Assembly (NCBI GenBank): GCA_015057635.1
Contig: SVEB01000020.1
Coordinates: 1-64,000, forward strand
Direction: 5' to 3'
DNA from: Lachnospiraceae bacterium
GTDB taxonomy: Bacteria > Bacillota > Clostridia > Lachnospirales > Lachnospiraceae
DNA: 64,000 bases
Part shown: piece by piece, positions 53,019 to 61,375 of the stretch
How positions within the stretch are numbered: position 1 is the stretch's first letter
How the letters are laid out: every line of letters starts with the position of its first letter
Made by a program: the position numbers and the translations under genes
The notes under the pieces: model-generated
What the model was told of the DNA's origin: nothing
The model's input: the letters and a program-made list of their open reading frames with translations, nothing else
Database searches by the model: none

Positions 53019-53498
53019 ATGGAGAAGGAATTAGTACGGGACTTTGCAGTCCGCGTAGCCGGCGCTTCTAAAACGGAACTGATTGTGATTATGTATGATG
53101 TAATCCTTGCAGACTTAGCGTCTGCAAGAAAGGCAGAAGCAGAAAAGGATTTTGAAACATTTGAAAAGGAGATGGAACATGCAAAGAAATTTGTGGTTGA
53201 ACTGATTGGCTGCTTAAATCTCGAGTATGCCATTTCCTATGAGTTATTAAATCTGTATCGGTTTGCGCATAAGCAGTTAGTTCGTGCGGGACTTCGAAGG
53301 AATAGCGAGACGTTAGACAGTGTAGAGGAGATCATTGGTGGGCTGAGAGCGTCTTTTCATACTCTTAGCAAGTCGGATGCTTCCGGCCCTGTTATGCAAA
53401 ATGCACAGCAGCTTTATGCAGGACTTACGTATTCCAAAGGAAGCCTGAACGAATCAATGATCGACCCTTATGTAACAAGCAGAGGATATACCATCTAA
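53019..53498 (+). CDS. fliS: Flagellar export chaperone FliS
   Basis: This 159-residue helical protein matches FliS, which binds the flagellin C-terminus before export. Features are GASKTELIVIMYDVILADL at the start, the ASYELLNLYRFAHKQL-like helix, and a C-terminal YAGLTYSKGSLNE, which recalls the longer FliS tail. It starts 16 nt after flagellin with TAGGGGG upstream. It is somewhat longer than typical (about 130) FliS. Confidence 0.82.
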   Translation: MEKELVRDFAVRVAGASKTELIVIMYDVILADLASARKAEAEKDFETFEKEMEHAKKFVVELIGCLNLEYAISYELLNLYRFAHKQLVRAGLRRNSETLDSVEEIIGGLRASFHTLSKSDASGPVMQNAQQLYAGLTYSKGSLNESMIDPYVTSRGYTI

Positions 53499-53499
53499 T

Positions 53500-53542
53500 A
53501 AAAAGAGGCTGCCGCACTCTCTTTGTGTGGCAACCTCTTTTT
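53500..53542 (+). terminator. Intrinsic terminator after fliS
   Basis: AAAAGAGGCTGCCGCAC pairs imperfectly with GTGTGGCAACCTCTTTT, with a T-tract at the end. Confidence 0.88.
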
Positions 53543-53727
53543 ATGCATCTTTTGAGGACACATGGAGGATATCCGATAAAAAGGAAATCCTACTTTTATC
53601 CTATTGTAAAAAGTTGTATTTTTAGTAAAATCAGTAATGGTTTGTAAACTATGATCTAAACTTAATAAAAGAGTGCAGATCATATACAAGCAAGAGGGAA
53701 TAAGGGGAAAAAGAAGGGAGTATAAAT

Positions 53728-54534
53728 ATGAAAAAAAGATTATTCAGTTTATGTGTGGCAGTATGTCTGCTTGCAATGACTGCATGTAAAAAAGAAAGCA
53801 CACCGGTGAATGTAGAGAACAATCAGCCGGAGGCCACGGTAACAGAAGCAGCAACCGCAACAAAGGAACCGACAGCCGAACCAACACAGGAACCGACAAC
53901 AGAAGCAGCAACACCCGAAGCGTCCGCAGAAGATGCCAATGCTTCTGATAAAGAAGGCATTATTACCGGAACCACCTATAGCAACGGCTATTATAACTTT
54001 GAGATCACGCTTCCGGATACGTGGACCGTATTCGATCATGACACCACGCTTTCCACCATGTACGCTTCTATGGGAGCTATTTATGACAATGTAGAAGATA
54101 TGAAAGCAAGTTATGAACAGCTGGGAATCGATTATTTATTCTATGGAATGGATTCCGTAGTCAGCACAGATGGAACAAACAATGCATTATGTCAGGTCAT
54201 CCCGTCATCCATGATCGGAGGACTTAGCCTGACAGATTTCATCAAACAGACAGCAGCTTCGTCCGAACAGCAGTATCAGCAGCTTGGCGGTGTTGTAGAG
54301 TCCAGTGAACCGGAAACCATAACTATCGACGGAAGAGAAGCCGTATCCATGGAACTCTCCACTGTCGTAAACGGCACAGTATCCGGTGTAGAATTAACCG
54401 ATATGCATATTAAGCAGAAATACATCATGACAGAGGAAAACGGAATCATCTTAGTATTCCTTACAACCGTATATAATGAAGAAAGCAAAACCTATGCCGA
54501 TGATATTCTGTCCACAATTCATTTTCTAAAATAA
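53728..54534 (+). CDS. Lipoprotein with Thr/Pro/Glu-rich linker, unknown function
   Basis: This 268-residue protein has a lipoprotein signal (KKRLFSLCVAVCLLAMTAC, lipidated Cys at about residue 20). A low-complexity linker rich in Thr, Ala, Glu and Pro (EPTAEPTQEPTTEAATPEA) runs to about residue 75. A folded domain of about 190 residues starts YNFEITLPDTWTVFD, a pattern seen in extracytoplasmic PsbP/DUF-type lipoproteins of Clostridia. The function is unknown. AGAAGGGAG precedes the ATG. Confidence 0.85.
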   Translation: MKKRLFSLCVAVCLLAMTACKKESTPVNVENNQPEATVTEAATATKEPTAEPTQEPTTEAATPEASAEDANASDKEGIITGTTYSNGYYNFEITLPDTWTVFDHDTTLSTMYASMGAIYDNVEDMKASYEQLGIDYLFYGMDSVVSTDGTNNALCQVIPSSMIGGLSLTDFIKQTAASSEQQYQQLGGVVESSEPETITIDGREAVSMELSTVVNGTVSGVELTDMHIKQKYIMTEENGIILVFLTTVYNEESKTYADDILSTIHFLK

Positions 54535-54570
54535 AAAAAAGCGGTCACACAAAAGTGTGACCGCTTTTTT
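54534..54570 (+). terminator. Intrinsic terminator after the lipoprotein gene
   Basis: A perfect stem GCGGTCACAC/GTGTGACCGC with AAAA loop is followed by six T's. Confidence 0.96.
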
Positions 54571-54650
54571 GTAAGCCAGTTACCTCATAAAATCCTAGCA
54601 GAAAAAATCCGAACGAAACTCCACCCCGGTGAGAAAAGGAATTTGGGAAG

Positions 54651-54868
54651 AAGATGGAGAGAGGGGAAGAGCCTAAGGCGGTGGCGGACGCAGGGTGATG
54701 AGTTCCGGAATGTCCGGCTCATGACGAACAAAAGCCGTGCGGTTCTTTGAATAGCAGACAGTGTCTTCCTGTCTGATAGGCAAAAAACCGCACGGTTTTT
54801 GTCCGCTCATGCGTCCGAACATTCGGAACTCATCTTCCCTTCTCTCCATCTTCCCCTCTCTCCATCTT
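54651..54868 (-). repeat. Palindromic intergenic element, copy B
   Basis: This copy is in reverse orientation to A and C. Read on the minus strand it has the same boxes ATGTTCGGACGCATGAGC, CTATCAGACAGGAAG, ACTGTCTGCTATTC and GTTCGTCATGAGCCGGACAT. Its inner stem is AACCGTGCGG with its own complement. The core spans 54697-54834; outer arms of 20 nt (54651-54670 with 54849-54868) are exactly complementary, with an unpaired insert of about 26 nt on the left. Confidence 0.88.
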
Positions 54869-54883
54869 CTCACTCTACGCCCC

Positions 54884-54912
54884 TTTTCAATCCCCCATAT
54901 TCGTGCTATAAT
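54884..54912 (+). promoter_or_regulatory. Promoter of the cytidylate-kinase-like gene
   Basis: TTTTCA and an extended -10 (TGCTATAAT) are 17 nt apart, directly after the palindromic element. Confidence 0.6.
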
Positions 54913-54948
54913 GGCAAAATAGTTAAAGGATATTTTGGAGGTAAGGAT

Positions 54949-55704
54949 ATGCACATCACATTAACCGGTAATTTAGGAAGCGGGAAATCAACCATTTGCA
55001 AGATTTTAGATTCCGTATACGGATATGAAATCTTCTCAACCGGAACGGTACAGAGAGAACTTGCGAAGGAACTTGGAATCAGCGTATTAGAAATGAATCA
55101 GCTGATGTGTAAAGATAAGAAATACGACCATATGATCGACGACATGACAGCGAAGATCTCAAGAGAGAACACAGAAAAGTCAATCGTATTTGACAGCCGT
55201 CTCGCATGGCATTTCGTAGAGAAATCATTCAAAGTTTTCTTATCTGTAAGCTTAGATGTAGCAGCGAACCGAGTATACGCAGATAACCGCGGCGATGTGG
55301 AGAAGTATACTTCCTTAGAGGATGCTCTTGGACAGCTTCGTCTTCGTGCTGAGACAGAGGACAAGCGTTATAAGGAATTATATAATGTTTCCTACTTTGA
55401 TTTTAATAACTATAACCTTGTGTTAGACAGCACATATTGCACACCGGAATTATTAGCAAGAGTTATGTTAGCGGAAGCAAAGAGACAGGAAGAAGCAAAG
55501 AAAGAAGAGAATGTATTCTTAATCTCTCCAAAGAGATTAGGCTTAAGCGATGCCATCATAAGCGCAGAGCCTTCCTGCTATTATCAGGAAGAGACTGTGA
55601 CAATCGAAAAATCCGGAGATGAATATGTCATCGTAAGCGGAAGAGAGATTGCAGAAAAGGCAGCAAAAGAAGGCATTCCATTCGTAAGAGCGGTACTGGC
55701 ATAA
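54949..55704 (+). CDS. Cytidylate-kinase-like P-loop protein
   Basis: This 251-residue protein has a P-loop near its start (TGNLGSGKSTI) and a cytidylate-kinase-like layout: IFSTGTVQRELAKELG in the NMP-binding region and FDSRLAWHF, then an RADNRGDVEKY-type lid (YADNRGDVEKY). The C-terminal about 60 residues form an extra domain with YYQEETVTIEKSGDEYVI. It may phosphorylate CMP or another substrate. ATG 54949 with TTGGAGGT upstream is preferred to the longer frame. It precedes the YtvI-like gene. Confidence 0.83.
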   Translation: MHITLTGNLGSGKSTICKILDSVYGYEIFSTGTVQRELAKELGISVLEMNQLMCKDKKYDHMIDDMTAKISRENTEKSIVFDSRLAWHFVEKSFKVFLSVSLDVAANRVYADNRGDVEKYTSLEDALGQLRLRAETEDKRYKELYNVSYFDFNNYNLVLDSTYCTPELLARVMLAEAKRQEEAKKEENVFLISPKRLGLSDAIISAEPSCYYQEETVTIEKSGDEYVIVSGREIAEKAAKEGIPFVRAVLA

Positions 55705-55796
55705 GTTTCTAGAACCGATTAGGCATAGCTTTTTCAAAAATTACAGACACTATTCATATATATGCATGATTTTGGTATCTATGAGGTGGCTGCTAT

Positions 55797-56873
55797 TTGG
55801 AGAAGAAAATTGACCTGACGAAAAAACAGAAGAAATTATTTATCATCATCGGGACGATAATCGCAGTTTATTTAGGTTTTGAATACCTTCTGCCATTATT
55901 CGTCCCGTTTTTGCTCGCTTATTTTATCGCATGGATGCTGCGGCCATTTGTCAGCATGCTCCATCGTAAGCTAAAGATTCCTCTGGCATTAGGTGCCGGA
56001 ATCGGTGTGCTGCTGTTTTTGGGAGTGGTATGCGGAATCCTTCTTTATATTGGGAAGATGTTGACTCGGCAGCTTGTTTTATTCTTAAAGAATATTCCGG
56101 TTTATCAAAGTTATCTGACAAGCCAGGTTCACGGACTCTGCTTGGGATGTGACCGGCTGTTTAATAAGGAGATCGGCGCTTCCTGGGAGATGCTTTCTAG
56201 GGGCAGTGAAGCGCTGACGGGATTTGTGCAGGATGCAGTCCTTCCAAGGATCACAAGCCAGACACTTCGTTTCGCATGCAGTGCAGTAGGGCTGTTTACG
56301 GGAATGGTGATCGTGATCGTGGCTTCCATCCTATTTATTAAGGATATGGAAGAATATAAGGAGGGCCTCAGGAAGTCAGAATTTTATCCGGCTGTGCATC
56401 GGATTACAAAAAAATTATCGGAAACGGGGATTGCGTATCTAAAAACCCAGCTTATGATTATGTCCATTATTGCCGTGCTCTGTGTGGGAGCTCTCTGGAT
56501 TTTAAAGAATCCGTACGCGCTTTTAATTGGAATCGGGATTGCCGTGTTTGATGCATTTCCGGTGCTTGGAAGCGGCTTGATCTTAATTCCCTGGACATTA
56601 GTTATGCTGTTATCAAAGAATGTGTTCGCAGCCGCGGTTTTGATCACGCTTTATATCTTATGCCAGCTTACAAGGGAGTTCTTAGAGCCGAAGCTTCTTG
56701 GAAATAAGATCGGAATCCAGCCCATTTACAGCCTGATGTCCATGTATATCGGCCTGCAGCTGTTTGGTGTATTCGGATTCTTCTTAGGACCTCTTGGCCT
56801 TGTCATCATCCGCACGGTGGTGAAGACTTATGCCGGAGATACGAAGATTCTCTTCTCGGATCAGGAGCCGTAA
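55797..56873 (+). CDS. AI-2E/YtvI-like integral membrane protein
   Basis: This 358-residue membrane protein is of the same broad family as the 271-1599 gene, closer to the sporulation protein YtvI. About eight hydrophobic segments are visible, with the family parts LPLFVPFLLAYFIAWMLRP, LGSGLILIPWTLVMLL and FLEPKLLGNKIGIQP. Start is TTG at 55797 with GAGGTGG 8 nt upstream. Function is inferred only from family. Confidence 0.82.
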   Translation: MEKKIDLTKKQKKLFIIIGTIIAVYLGFEYLLPLFVPFLLAYFIAWMLRPFVSMLHRKLKIPLALGAGIGVLLFLGVVCGILLYIGKMLTRQLVLFLKNIPVYQSYLTSQVHGLCLGCDRLFNKEIGASWEMLSRGSEALTGFVQDAVLPRITSQTLRFACSAVGLFTGMVIVIVASILFIKDMEEYKEGLRKSEFYPAVHRITKKLSETGIAYLKTQLMIMSIIAVLCVGALWILKNPYALLIGIGIAVFDAFPVLGSGLILIPWTLVMLLSKNVFAAAVLITLYILCQLTREFLEPKLLGNKIGIQPIYSLMSMYIGLQLFGVFGFFLGPLGLVIIRTVVKTYAGDTKILFSDQEP

Positions 56874-56898
56874 GAGACGCGTGGGAAGCTCTTAACTC

Positions 56899-56927
56899 TT
56901 GACAAATGAGAAAAGGTGGAATACAAT
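56899..56927 (+). promoter_or_regulatory. Promoter of the T-box/proS unit
   Basis: TTGACA and TACAAT with a 17-nt spacer. Transcription would start near 56934. Confidence 0.8.
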
Positions 56928-56934
56928 CAAAACA

Positions 56935-57157
56935 ACAATTGCGATGAAGAGGAATAGTATACGATCCGTACCATTTCAGAGAGAGAATGTCAGGTGTGAA
57001 TTTCTTATGGGAAGATCTTAGAACCTACCTTGGAGCAGCTTAGCGAAAGCTTGGCGTATTCCGGCGTTAACGGAGCGAAAGAGAACTGGCATGCCAGTTA
57101 ATTAGGGTGGTACCGCCGAATTGATTCGGTCCCTTTTTGATAAGGGGCTTTTTTTAT
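56935..57157 (+). promoter_or_regulatory. T-box riboswitch (proline), controlling proS
   Basis: The leader carries the T-box sequence AGGGTGGTACCGC (57104-57116). Stem I elements AGAGGAATAGTA and GAGAGAGAATG are present. The specifier region GAACCTACCTTGGAG gives CCT (57024-57026) followed by A, a proline codon. The terminator (GTCCCTT-TTTGAT-AAGGGGC plus T-run, 57129-57157) can be replaced by an antiterminator made with the T-box. Uncharged tRNA-Pro should allow proS expression. Confidence 0.92.
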
Positions 57158-57264
57158 TGCAAAAAAATAGTCTGCATACGGACATACTAAGGATGGCGGA
57201 TGCAAGACAGACAGATAAAAAGGCCCAGTCACAAAAAATCTTATCTAGAAAAAGGAGAGCTCAT

Positions 57265-58698
57265 ATGGCAAATGACAAGAAACTTGTAGAGTCCATCACT
57301 TCCATGGACGTAGACTTCGCGCAGTGGTATACTGACGTTGTAAAAAAAGCAGAATTAGTAGAATATTCAGGGGTAAGAGGATGTACCATCTTCCGTCCAG
57401 CCGGATATGCGATCTGGGAAAACATCCAGAAAGAATTAGATGCGAGATTTAAGGCAACTGGCGTAGAGAACGTATATATGCCAATGTTCATTCCAGAAAG
57501 CTTATTAAATAAAGAAAAGGATCATGTAGAAGGTTTTGCACCAGAAGTAGCATGGGTAACACATGGCGGTTCCGAAGAACTTCCAGAACGTTTATGTGTA
57601 CGTCCTACTTCTGAAACACTTTTCTGTGATTTCTATTCCCATATCATTGAATCCTACCGTGACCTTCCAAAGGTATACAATCAGTGGTGTTCTGTTATCC
57701 GTTGGGAAAAGACAACAAGACCTTTCTTACGTACATTAGAATTCTTATGGCAGGAAGGCCATACTGCTCATGCAACAGCAGAAGAAGCAGAAGAGAGAAC
57801 AATCCAGATGTTAAATCTGTATGCAGATTTCTGTGAAAATGTATTAGCAATCCCAATGATTAAGGGTAGAAAAACCGATAAAGAAAAATTTGCAGGTGCG
57901 GAAGCAACTTACACAATCGAAGCATTAATGCACGATGGCAAGGCACTTCAGTCCGGTACTAGCCATAACTTCGGTGATGGATTCGCGAAAGCATTCGGTA
58001 TCCAGTATACGGATAAGAACAACAAGCTTCAGTACGTTCATCAGACATCCTGGGGTATGACAACAAGATTAATCGGTGCGTTAATCATGGTTCATGGTGA
58101 CAATTCCGGTCTTGTTCTTCCTCCAAAGATCGCTCCTACTCAGGTTATGATCATTCCAATCATGCAGAAGAAGGAAGGCGTTTTAGAAAAAGCTGCTGAA
58201 TTAAAAGAAAAATTAGGAGCATTCCGCGTGAAAGTGGATGATTCCGATAAGAGTCCAGGCTGGAAGTTCTCCGAACAGGAAATGAGAGGTATCCCTCTTC
58301 GTGTTGAAATCGGACCAAAGGATATCGAAGCAAATCAGGCAGTCATCGTACGTCGTGATACAAGAGAAAAGACAGTTGTTTCCCTTGACGAAATCGAAAC
58401 AAAGATCGGCGAAATCTTAGAAAAGATGCAGTCTGATATGTTAGAAAGAGCAAGAACACATCGCGATACTCATACTTATGACGCATTGACGATGGATGAA
58501 TTTGCAGATACTATTGCTAATAAACCAGGTTTTGTAAGAGCTATGTGGTGTGGCGATCAGGCCTGCGAAGATGAAATCAAGGAAAAAACAGGTGCAACTT
58601 CCCGTTGTATGCCATTTGAACAGCATTCGATCTCTGATACTTGTGTATGCTGCGGCAAAAAAGCGAAGAGCTTAGTATACTGGGGAAAAGCATACTAA
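57265..58698 (+). CDS. proS: Prolyl-tRNA synthetase (archaeal/eukaryotic-type, class II)
   Basis: This 477-residue enzyme charges tRNA-Pro. It has the short eukaryote-like form without the bacterial editing insertion. Class II motifs are visible: [49 protein letters not shown] and the C-terminal zinc-like segment [18 protein letters not shown], which ends with Tyr as in this type. ATG 57265 has AAAGGAGAGC upstream; the frame upstream of it lies in the T-box leader and is not translated. Confidence 0.97.
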   Translation: MANDKKLVESITSMDVDFAQWYTDVVKKAELVEYSGVRGCTIFRPAGYAIWENIQKELDARFKATGVENVYMPMFIPESLLNKEKDHVEGFAPEVAWVTHGGSEELPERLCVRPTSETLFCDFYSHIIESYRDLPKVYNQWCSVIRWEKTTRPFLRTLEFLWQEGHTAHATAEEAEERTIQMLNLYADFCENVLAIPMIKGRKTDKEKFAGAEATYTIEALMHDGKALQSGTSHNFGDGFAKAFGIQYTDKNNKLQYVHQTSWGMTTRLIGALIMVHGDNSGLVLPPKIAPTQVMIIPIMQKKEGVLEKAAELKEKLGAFRVKVDDSDKSPGWKFSEQEMRGIPLRVEIGPKDIEANQAVIVRRDTREKTVVSLDEIETKIGEILEKMQSDMLERARTHRDTHTYDALTMDEFADTIANKPGFVRAMWCGDQACEDEIKEKTGATSRCMPFEQHSISDTCVCCGKKAKSLVYWGKAY

Positions 58699-58720
58699 AA
58701 AACAGAACAAGGAGAGACCT

Positions 58721-60184
58721 ATGACGGATCAAAATCTTACACTGTTAACGGATTTCTATGAGTTAACCATGATGCAGGGGTATTTTAAAAATAATACCAA
58801 TGAAACAGTAATATTTGACGCATTTTATCGCAATAACCCTTCAGGAAGCGGCTATGCGATCTGCTGCGGCTTACAACAGGTAATAGAGTATGTAAAGAAC
58901 CTACATTTCGATGAAGAGGATATCAGCTATTTAAGAAGCCTTGATATGTTCGACGAAGATTTTCTGGCATATTTAAAAGACTTTAAGTTTACTGGTGACA
59001 TCTATGCAATTCCAGAAGGAACGGTTATCTTCCCAATGGAACCGATGGTGAAAGTAATTGCTCCTATCATGGAGGCTCAGCTTGTTGAGACAGCAATCTT
59101 AAATATCTTAAACCACCAGAGCCTTATTGCAACAAAGGCATCCCGCGTCTGCTTCGCAGCACGCGGGGAGGGGGTTATGGAGTTCGGTTTAAGAAGAGCC
59201 CAGGGACCGGATGCCGGCACCCTTGGCGCAAGAGCTGCTGTGATCGGCGGCTGTATTGGAACATCCAACGTATTATGCGCAAAGATGTTTGACGTTCCAG
59301 CATTAGGAACCCACGCACATAGCTGGATCATGAGCTTTGAAGATGAATTAACAGCATTCAGAAAGTATGCAGCTTTATATCCAGACAACGTAACTTTATT
59401 AGTCGATACTTATGATACGCTTCGTTCCGGCGTGCCAAATGCCATCAAGGTATTTAAGGAGTTAAAGGAAGCTGGGAATATGCCAGCTCGTTACGGAATC
59501 CGTTTAGACAGCGGTGACCTTGCCTACCTTTCCAAGAAGGCAAGAAGAATGATGGATGAAGCAGGATTTACCGATGCTTCCATCTGCGCATCCAGCGACT
59601 TGGATGAATATCTGATCGATTCCTTAAAGACACAGGGAGCAGCAATCAATTCGTGGGGTGTTGGAACAAACCTTATTACATCAAAGGATTGTCCTGCCTT
59701 CGGCGGCGTGTATAAATTAGCAGCCGTTGAAAAGGATGGAAAGTTTATTCCAAAGATCAAACTTTCCGAAAACCAGTGGAAGATTACAAACCCTGGCAAC
59801 AAGACCGTATATCGTATTTACGAAAAGGAAACAGGTAAGATCAAGGCGGATCTGATTGCGCTTGTGGAAGAGAAGTATTCCGAAGAGAACCCTCTTTTAC
59901 TGTTCGATCCAATCGCAACCTGGAAGAAAACTTATTTAAAACCAGGCAGCTATACAATCCGCGAGATTTTAAAACCGGTATTTTTAAAAGGGGAATGTGT
60001 ATATGAATCACCTACCGTTATGGAGATCCGTTCTTACTGTGCGGGTGAACTTGATACTCTTTGGGATGAGACAAGACGTCTTATTAACCCACATGAGGTT
60101 CATGTAGACCTTTCCCACGAACTCTACCATATTAAAAACCAGCTTCTCGACAGCTACAACAGCCGTAACCATAATGAGCAGTAA
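58721..60184 (+). CDS. pncB: Nicotinate phosphoribosyltransferase
   Basis: This 487-residue enzyme joins nicotinate and PRPP to form nicotinate mononucleotide in NAD salvage. Motifs are LLTDFYELTMMQGYF at the start, GLRRAQGPDAGTLGARAAVIGGC, the AHSWIMSF His, and IRLDSGDLAYLSKKARRMMD. Length matches the Bacillus PncB class. AAGGAGAG lies 8 nt before the ATG. It follows proS by 22 nt and is likely co-transcribed with it, so T-box control may extend to it. Confidence 0.95.
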   Translation: MTDQNLTLLTDFYELTMMQGYFKNNTNETVIFDAFYRNNPSGSGYAICCGLQQVIEYVKNLHFDEEDISYLRSLDMFDEDFLAYLKDFKFTGDIYAIPEGTVIFPMEPMVKVIAPIMEAQLVETAILNILNHQSLIATKASRVCFAARGEGVMEFGLRRAQGPDAGTLGARAAVIGGCIGTSNVLCAKMFDVPALGTHAHSWIMSFEDELTAFRKYAALYPDNVTLLVDTYDTLRSGVPNAIKVFKELKEAGNMPARYGIRLDSGDLAYLSKKARRMMDEAGFTDASICASSDLDEYLIDSLKTQGAAINSWGVGTNLITSKDCPAFGGVYKLAAVEKDGKFIPKIKLSENQWKITNPGNKTVYRIYEKETGKIKADLIALVEEKYSEENPLLLFDPIATWKKTYLKPGSYTIREILKPVFLKGECVYESPTVMEIRSYCAGELDTLWDETRRLINPHEVHVDLSHELYHIKNQLLDSYNSRNHNEQ

Positions 60185-60205
60185 GGACGAAAAAAAATAG
60201 GAACG

Positions 60206-60420
60206 AAAAAAGAGTAAGGAGCGCCGTTCGCGGCGGCCGGCCCAATTTTTTCGGATGTTCGGACGCATGAGCGGACAAAAAACGGTTCCGTTCTTTGACT
60301 ATCAGACAGGAAATCACTGTCTGCTATTCAAAGAACGGAGCCGCTTTTTGTTCGTCATGAGCCGGACATCCCGAAAAAATTGGACCGGCCGCCGCGAACG
60401 GCGCTCCTTACTCTTTTTTT
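60206..60420 (+). repeat. Palindromic intergenic element, copy C
   Basis: This 215-nt palindrome is the longest GC-rich copy. It has the same boxes (ATGTTCGGACGCATGAGC, CTATCAGACAGGAAA, ACTGTCTGCTATTC, GTTCGTCATGAGCCGGACAT) as A and B. Its inner stem is ACGGTTCCGTTC with GAACGGAGCCGC, and its outer arms are AAAGAGTAAGGAGCGCCG with the exact complement and GCGGCGGCCGG. The A-run and T-run at its ends give it terminator shape after pncB. Confidence 0.9.
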
Positions 60421-61223
60421 ATCGGATGCGTGGGACGTCACTGGGCGGATGGAGGGACGCTGGTGAGAAATGAAGGGGCAGGGAGAAGATAAAGGGATGG
60501 AGCGGATAATATGACAAGTAAGAAGTAAGTAAGTAAGTAAGTAAGTAGGTAGGTAGAGGGGCAAAGGAGATGAATCTGGGAGGAAGAAAGGGGGATAGGA
60601 GGGGAGGCAGAGAGGATGATGTGAATGGGAAGAGAGAAAGAGAGGAGTGCTAAAGTGAGAGAGGTAAGAAAGGCCAGTGGGATGGAGGGGGAAGGATGTA
60701 GGAAAGGATGGAATGCGGAGAATGACGGGGGAGAAAACGGAAGGATTGGAACGGGATTTACAAGGGAGTTTCGGAGATTTTTGTAGACTGGGAAATGTTT
60801 AGAGGGGATTTGGTGAAAATGATGGATGATTTTTAAACGAAAAAATAAGAGGATGAACGAAAAATACGAAAATGGGAGGCTAAGAGTTTCGGAAGAGGCT
60901 GACGGAGGGGGGGCGAAGTTAGAAAGGCGTAGAGAGGAAAGAAAGGGAAGAAAGGGAAGTGAAAGGACTGCTAGTGAGCAGTAAAATAAGTATTTACAGC
61001 AAGGTGAAGTAGTTTAGATGAAAGCGAAACAAGTTTCGAAAAAAAACACGTATTTACGAAAATGAGGGAGAAGAAATGAAAAAGTACGAAAGTTTAGGAT
61101 AACGTTTTAGATGAAATGTCGAAAAATGAATAAAAAAGGAGGTAATAGTGCATAAAATACAATAGCAATCTTGGAATTGATAAAATACATAGGTAAAATT
61201 TTATAAAAAATGGAAAAAAGTAC
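60421..61223 (+). other. Purine-rich gene desert
   Basis: About 800 nt without a supported gene. From roughly 60450 to 60960 the plus strand is made almost only of G and A, with short runs such as AAAGGGGGATAGGAGGGGAGG. The rest is AT-rich. No start codon/RBS pair or RNA family is recognisable. The right part leads into the lacI promoter. Confidence 0.6.
60525..60556 (+). repeat. Tetranucleotide tandem repeat
   Basis: Five GTAA units are followed by three GTAG units without interruption (60525-60556). Such a slippage-prone array outside genes may vary in length between strains. Confidence 0.9.
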
Positions 61224-61274
61224 TTGCAAAATTGTAAATATTGCCCTATAATAAAGTTACGAAAACGATGTAGT
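61224..61274 (+). promoter_or_regulatory. Promoter and possible operator of the LacI-type gene
   Basis: TTGCAA (61224-61229) and TATAAT (61247-61252) are 17 nt apart. Just downstream AGTTAC-N12-GTAACT forms an inverted repeat near the expected transcription start, a plausible operator for autoregulation. Confidence 0.7.
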
Positions 61275-61375
61275 AACTTTTTTCATATGGCGTTAGAGAG
61301 AAAGTGTAAGAAGGGCAGGACGGAAGACGCCGAATATACTAGGTTTTTAGTGAAAAAGTGATGGTGGTGCTAATA

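Noticed and set aside
54673-54954. Open frame over palindrome copy B, and a similar one at 60255-60473 over copy C, with peptides sharing MFGRMSGQK
   Set aside because: The similarity comes from the shared DNA element; there is no ribosome binding site, and stops and starts are not conserved among the three copies.
60525-60556. Tandem GTAA/GTAG units considered as a CRISPR or phase-variable promoter
   Set aside because: Units are four bases with no spacers, and no gene start lies within a few hundred bases.
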